Shown here: positions 63,560-64,000 of the stretch, in pieces
Position numbering within the stretch: the first letter of the stretch is position 1
Layout of the letters: every line of letters begins with the position of its first letter
DNA from: an uncultured Alistipes sp.
GTDB taxonomy: Bacteria > Bacteroidota > Bacteroidia > Bacteroidales > Rikenellaceae
Assembly (NCBI RefSeq): GCF_949296715.1
Contig: NZ_CASFQD010000018.1
Span: 1 to 64,000, forward strand
Length of the DNA stretch: 64,000 nucleotides
Direction of reading: 5' to 3'
Notes under the pieces: model-generated
The model's database searches: none
What the model was told of the DNA's origin: nothing
What the model saw: only the letters and a program-made list of their open reading frames with translations
Made by a program: the position numbers and the translations under genes

Positions 63560-64000
63560 ATGGTAACGATCGAACAGCATGTCTGGGGCATGACCCCGGA
63601 GGGCGAGGCAATCATCCTCTACACGCTGACCAACGGGCAGGGGGCGCAGCTGCGCCTCTCGAACTTCGGCGCCGCGATCGTCTCCCTCACGATGCCCGAC
63701 CGCGAGGGCCGCATGGCCGACGTGGTGCTGGGCTACAAGCATCCCGAGGGCTACTTCTACGACGGGGCCGCCGCGGGCAAGAGCGTGGGCCGCTGCGCCA
63801 ACCGCATTGCGGAGGGGCGCATGACGATCGACGGCGAGACCTATGCGCTGGAGATCAACAACGGCCGCAACCACCTGCACGGCGGGACGAAGAACTTTGC
63901 CAACCGCGTCTGGGAGAGCCGCGTGGAGACCAACCGCGTGGTGATGTCGCTCCTCTCGGAGGACGGCGACCAGGGCTACCCGGGTGAGCTGAACGTCGAG
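63560..64000 (+). CDS. galM: Aldose 1-epimerase, N-terminal part, cut by window edge
   Basis: The frame is open to the window edge and gives 147 residues. It has LRLSNFGAAIVSLTMPDREG, ADVVLGYKHPEGYF, VGRCANRIAEGRM and NNGRNHLHGG, the standard start of galactose mutarotase with the NxLHGG substrate-binding block. It interconverts the anomers of hexoses. It begins 1 base after gltX, so it is co-transcribed. The catalytic His and Glu of the second half are beyond the edge. Confidence 0.93.
   Translation, partial: MVTIEQHVWGMTPEGEAIILYTLTNGQGAQLRLSNFGAAIVSLTMPDREGRMADVVLGYKHPEGYFYDGAAAGKSVGRCANRIAEGRMTIDGETYALEINNGRNHLHGGTKNFANRVWESRVETNRVVMSLLSEDGDQGYPGELNVE

Overview
This 64 kb window is GC-rich (roughly 60% by eye) and looks like the chromosome of a gut Bacteroidales. 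It carries SusC/SusD pairs, many lipoproteins with a Bacteroidetes-type lipobox, a hybrid two-component regulator, an ECF sigma/FecR pair, and repeated -7 promoter elements of the form TAnnTTTG. High GC with this gene content fits Alistipes (Rikenellaceae) best. The genus is an inference.

Region 1 (1-8.9 kb, minus strand) is a pectin-degradation cluster. In transcription order it encodes an esterase with an N-terminal STN domain, a DUF4861 protein, a GH28 polygalacturonase, a PL1 pectate lyase lipoprotein, a CE12-CE8 fusion esterase, and the start of a hybrid two-component regulator cut by the left edge. No SusCD pair for it lies in the window. A tRNA-Ser(GCU) and its terminator follow at 9.03-9.17 kb.

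Region 2 (9.6-21.5 kb) is a polysaccharide utilization locus probably aimed at host N-glycans. A minus-strand operon runs FecR anti-sigma, STN-containing SusC, SusD, a degenerate GH18-like lipoprotein, a DUF1735-LamG lipoprotein, a DUF1735/degenerate-GH18 lipoprotein and an apparently active GH18 endo-beta-N-acetylglucosaminidase. The ECF sigma factor is transcribed divergently from FecR. Thiol peroxidase, a WG-repeat lipoprotein, a porin and a DnaQ-like exonuclease follow (21.6-25.1 kb).

Region 3 (25.2-35.9 kb, minus strand) is a surface system that I read as extracellular nucleic-acid or phosphoester scavenging. A 1388-residue modular lipoprotein (BACON, duplicated jelly-roll-like modules, DUF5689, duplicated OB-fold modules) precedes a DNA/RNA non-specific endonuclease lipoprotein, a secreted endonuclease/exonuclease/phosphatase protein, a TonB-dependent receptor and a second DUF5689 lipoprotein.

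Region 4 (36.7-40.1 kb) is a GMP-synthesis operon, guaB-DUF3795-guaA, flanked on both sides by unusually long non-coding stretches. Region 5 (40.8-47.2 kb, plus strand) encodes a large FN3-like lipoprotein, a TlpA-like thioredoxin, a DUF6029 barrel and an Omp28-like lipoprotein with a CGYC motif, which suggests an envelope redox module.

Region 6 (47.3-64 kb) is mostly housekeeping: panB, a TrmH-type methyltransferase, an outer-membrane protein, glnS, a TonB-C-like secreted protein, a DUF2089/membrane-protein pair, a minus-strand operon (Pro/Glu/Ala-rich protein, rsmI, DUF389, lipid A acyltransferase, GT2), and a plus-strand group (ychF, SIMPL protein, gltX, partial galM). No CRISPR array, rRNA, insertion sequence or phage gene was seen.
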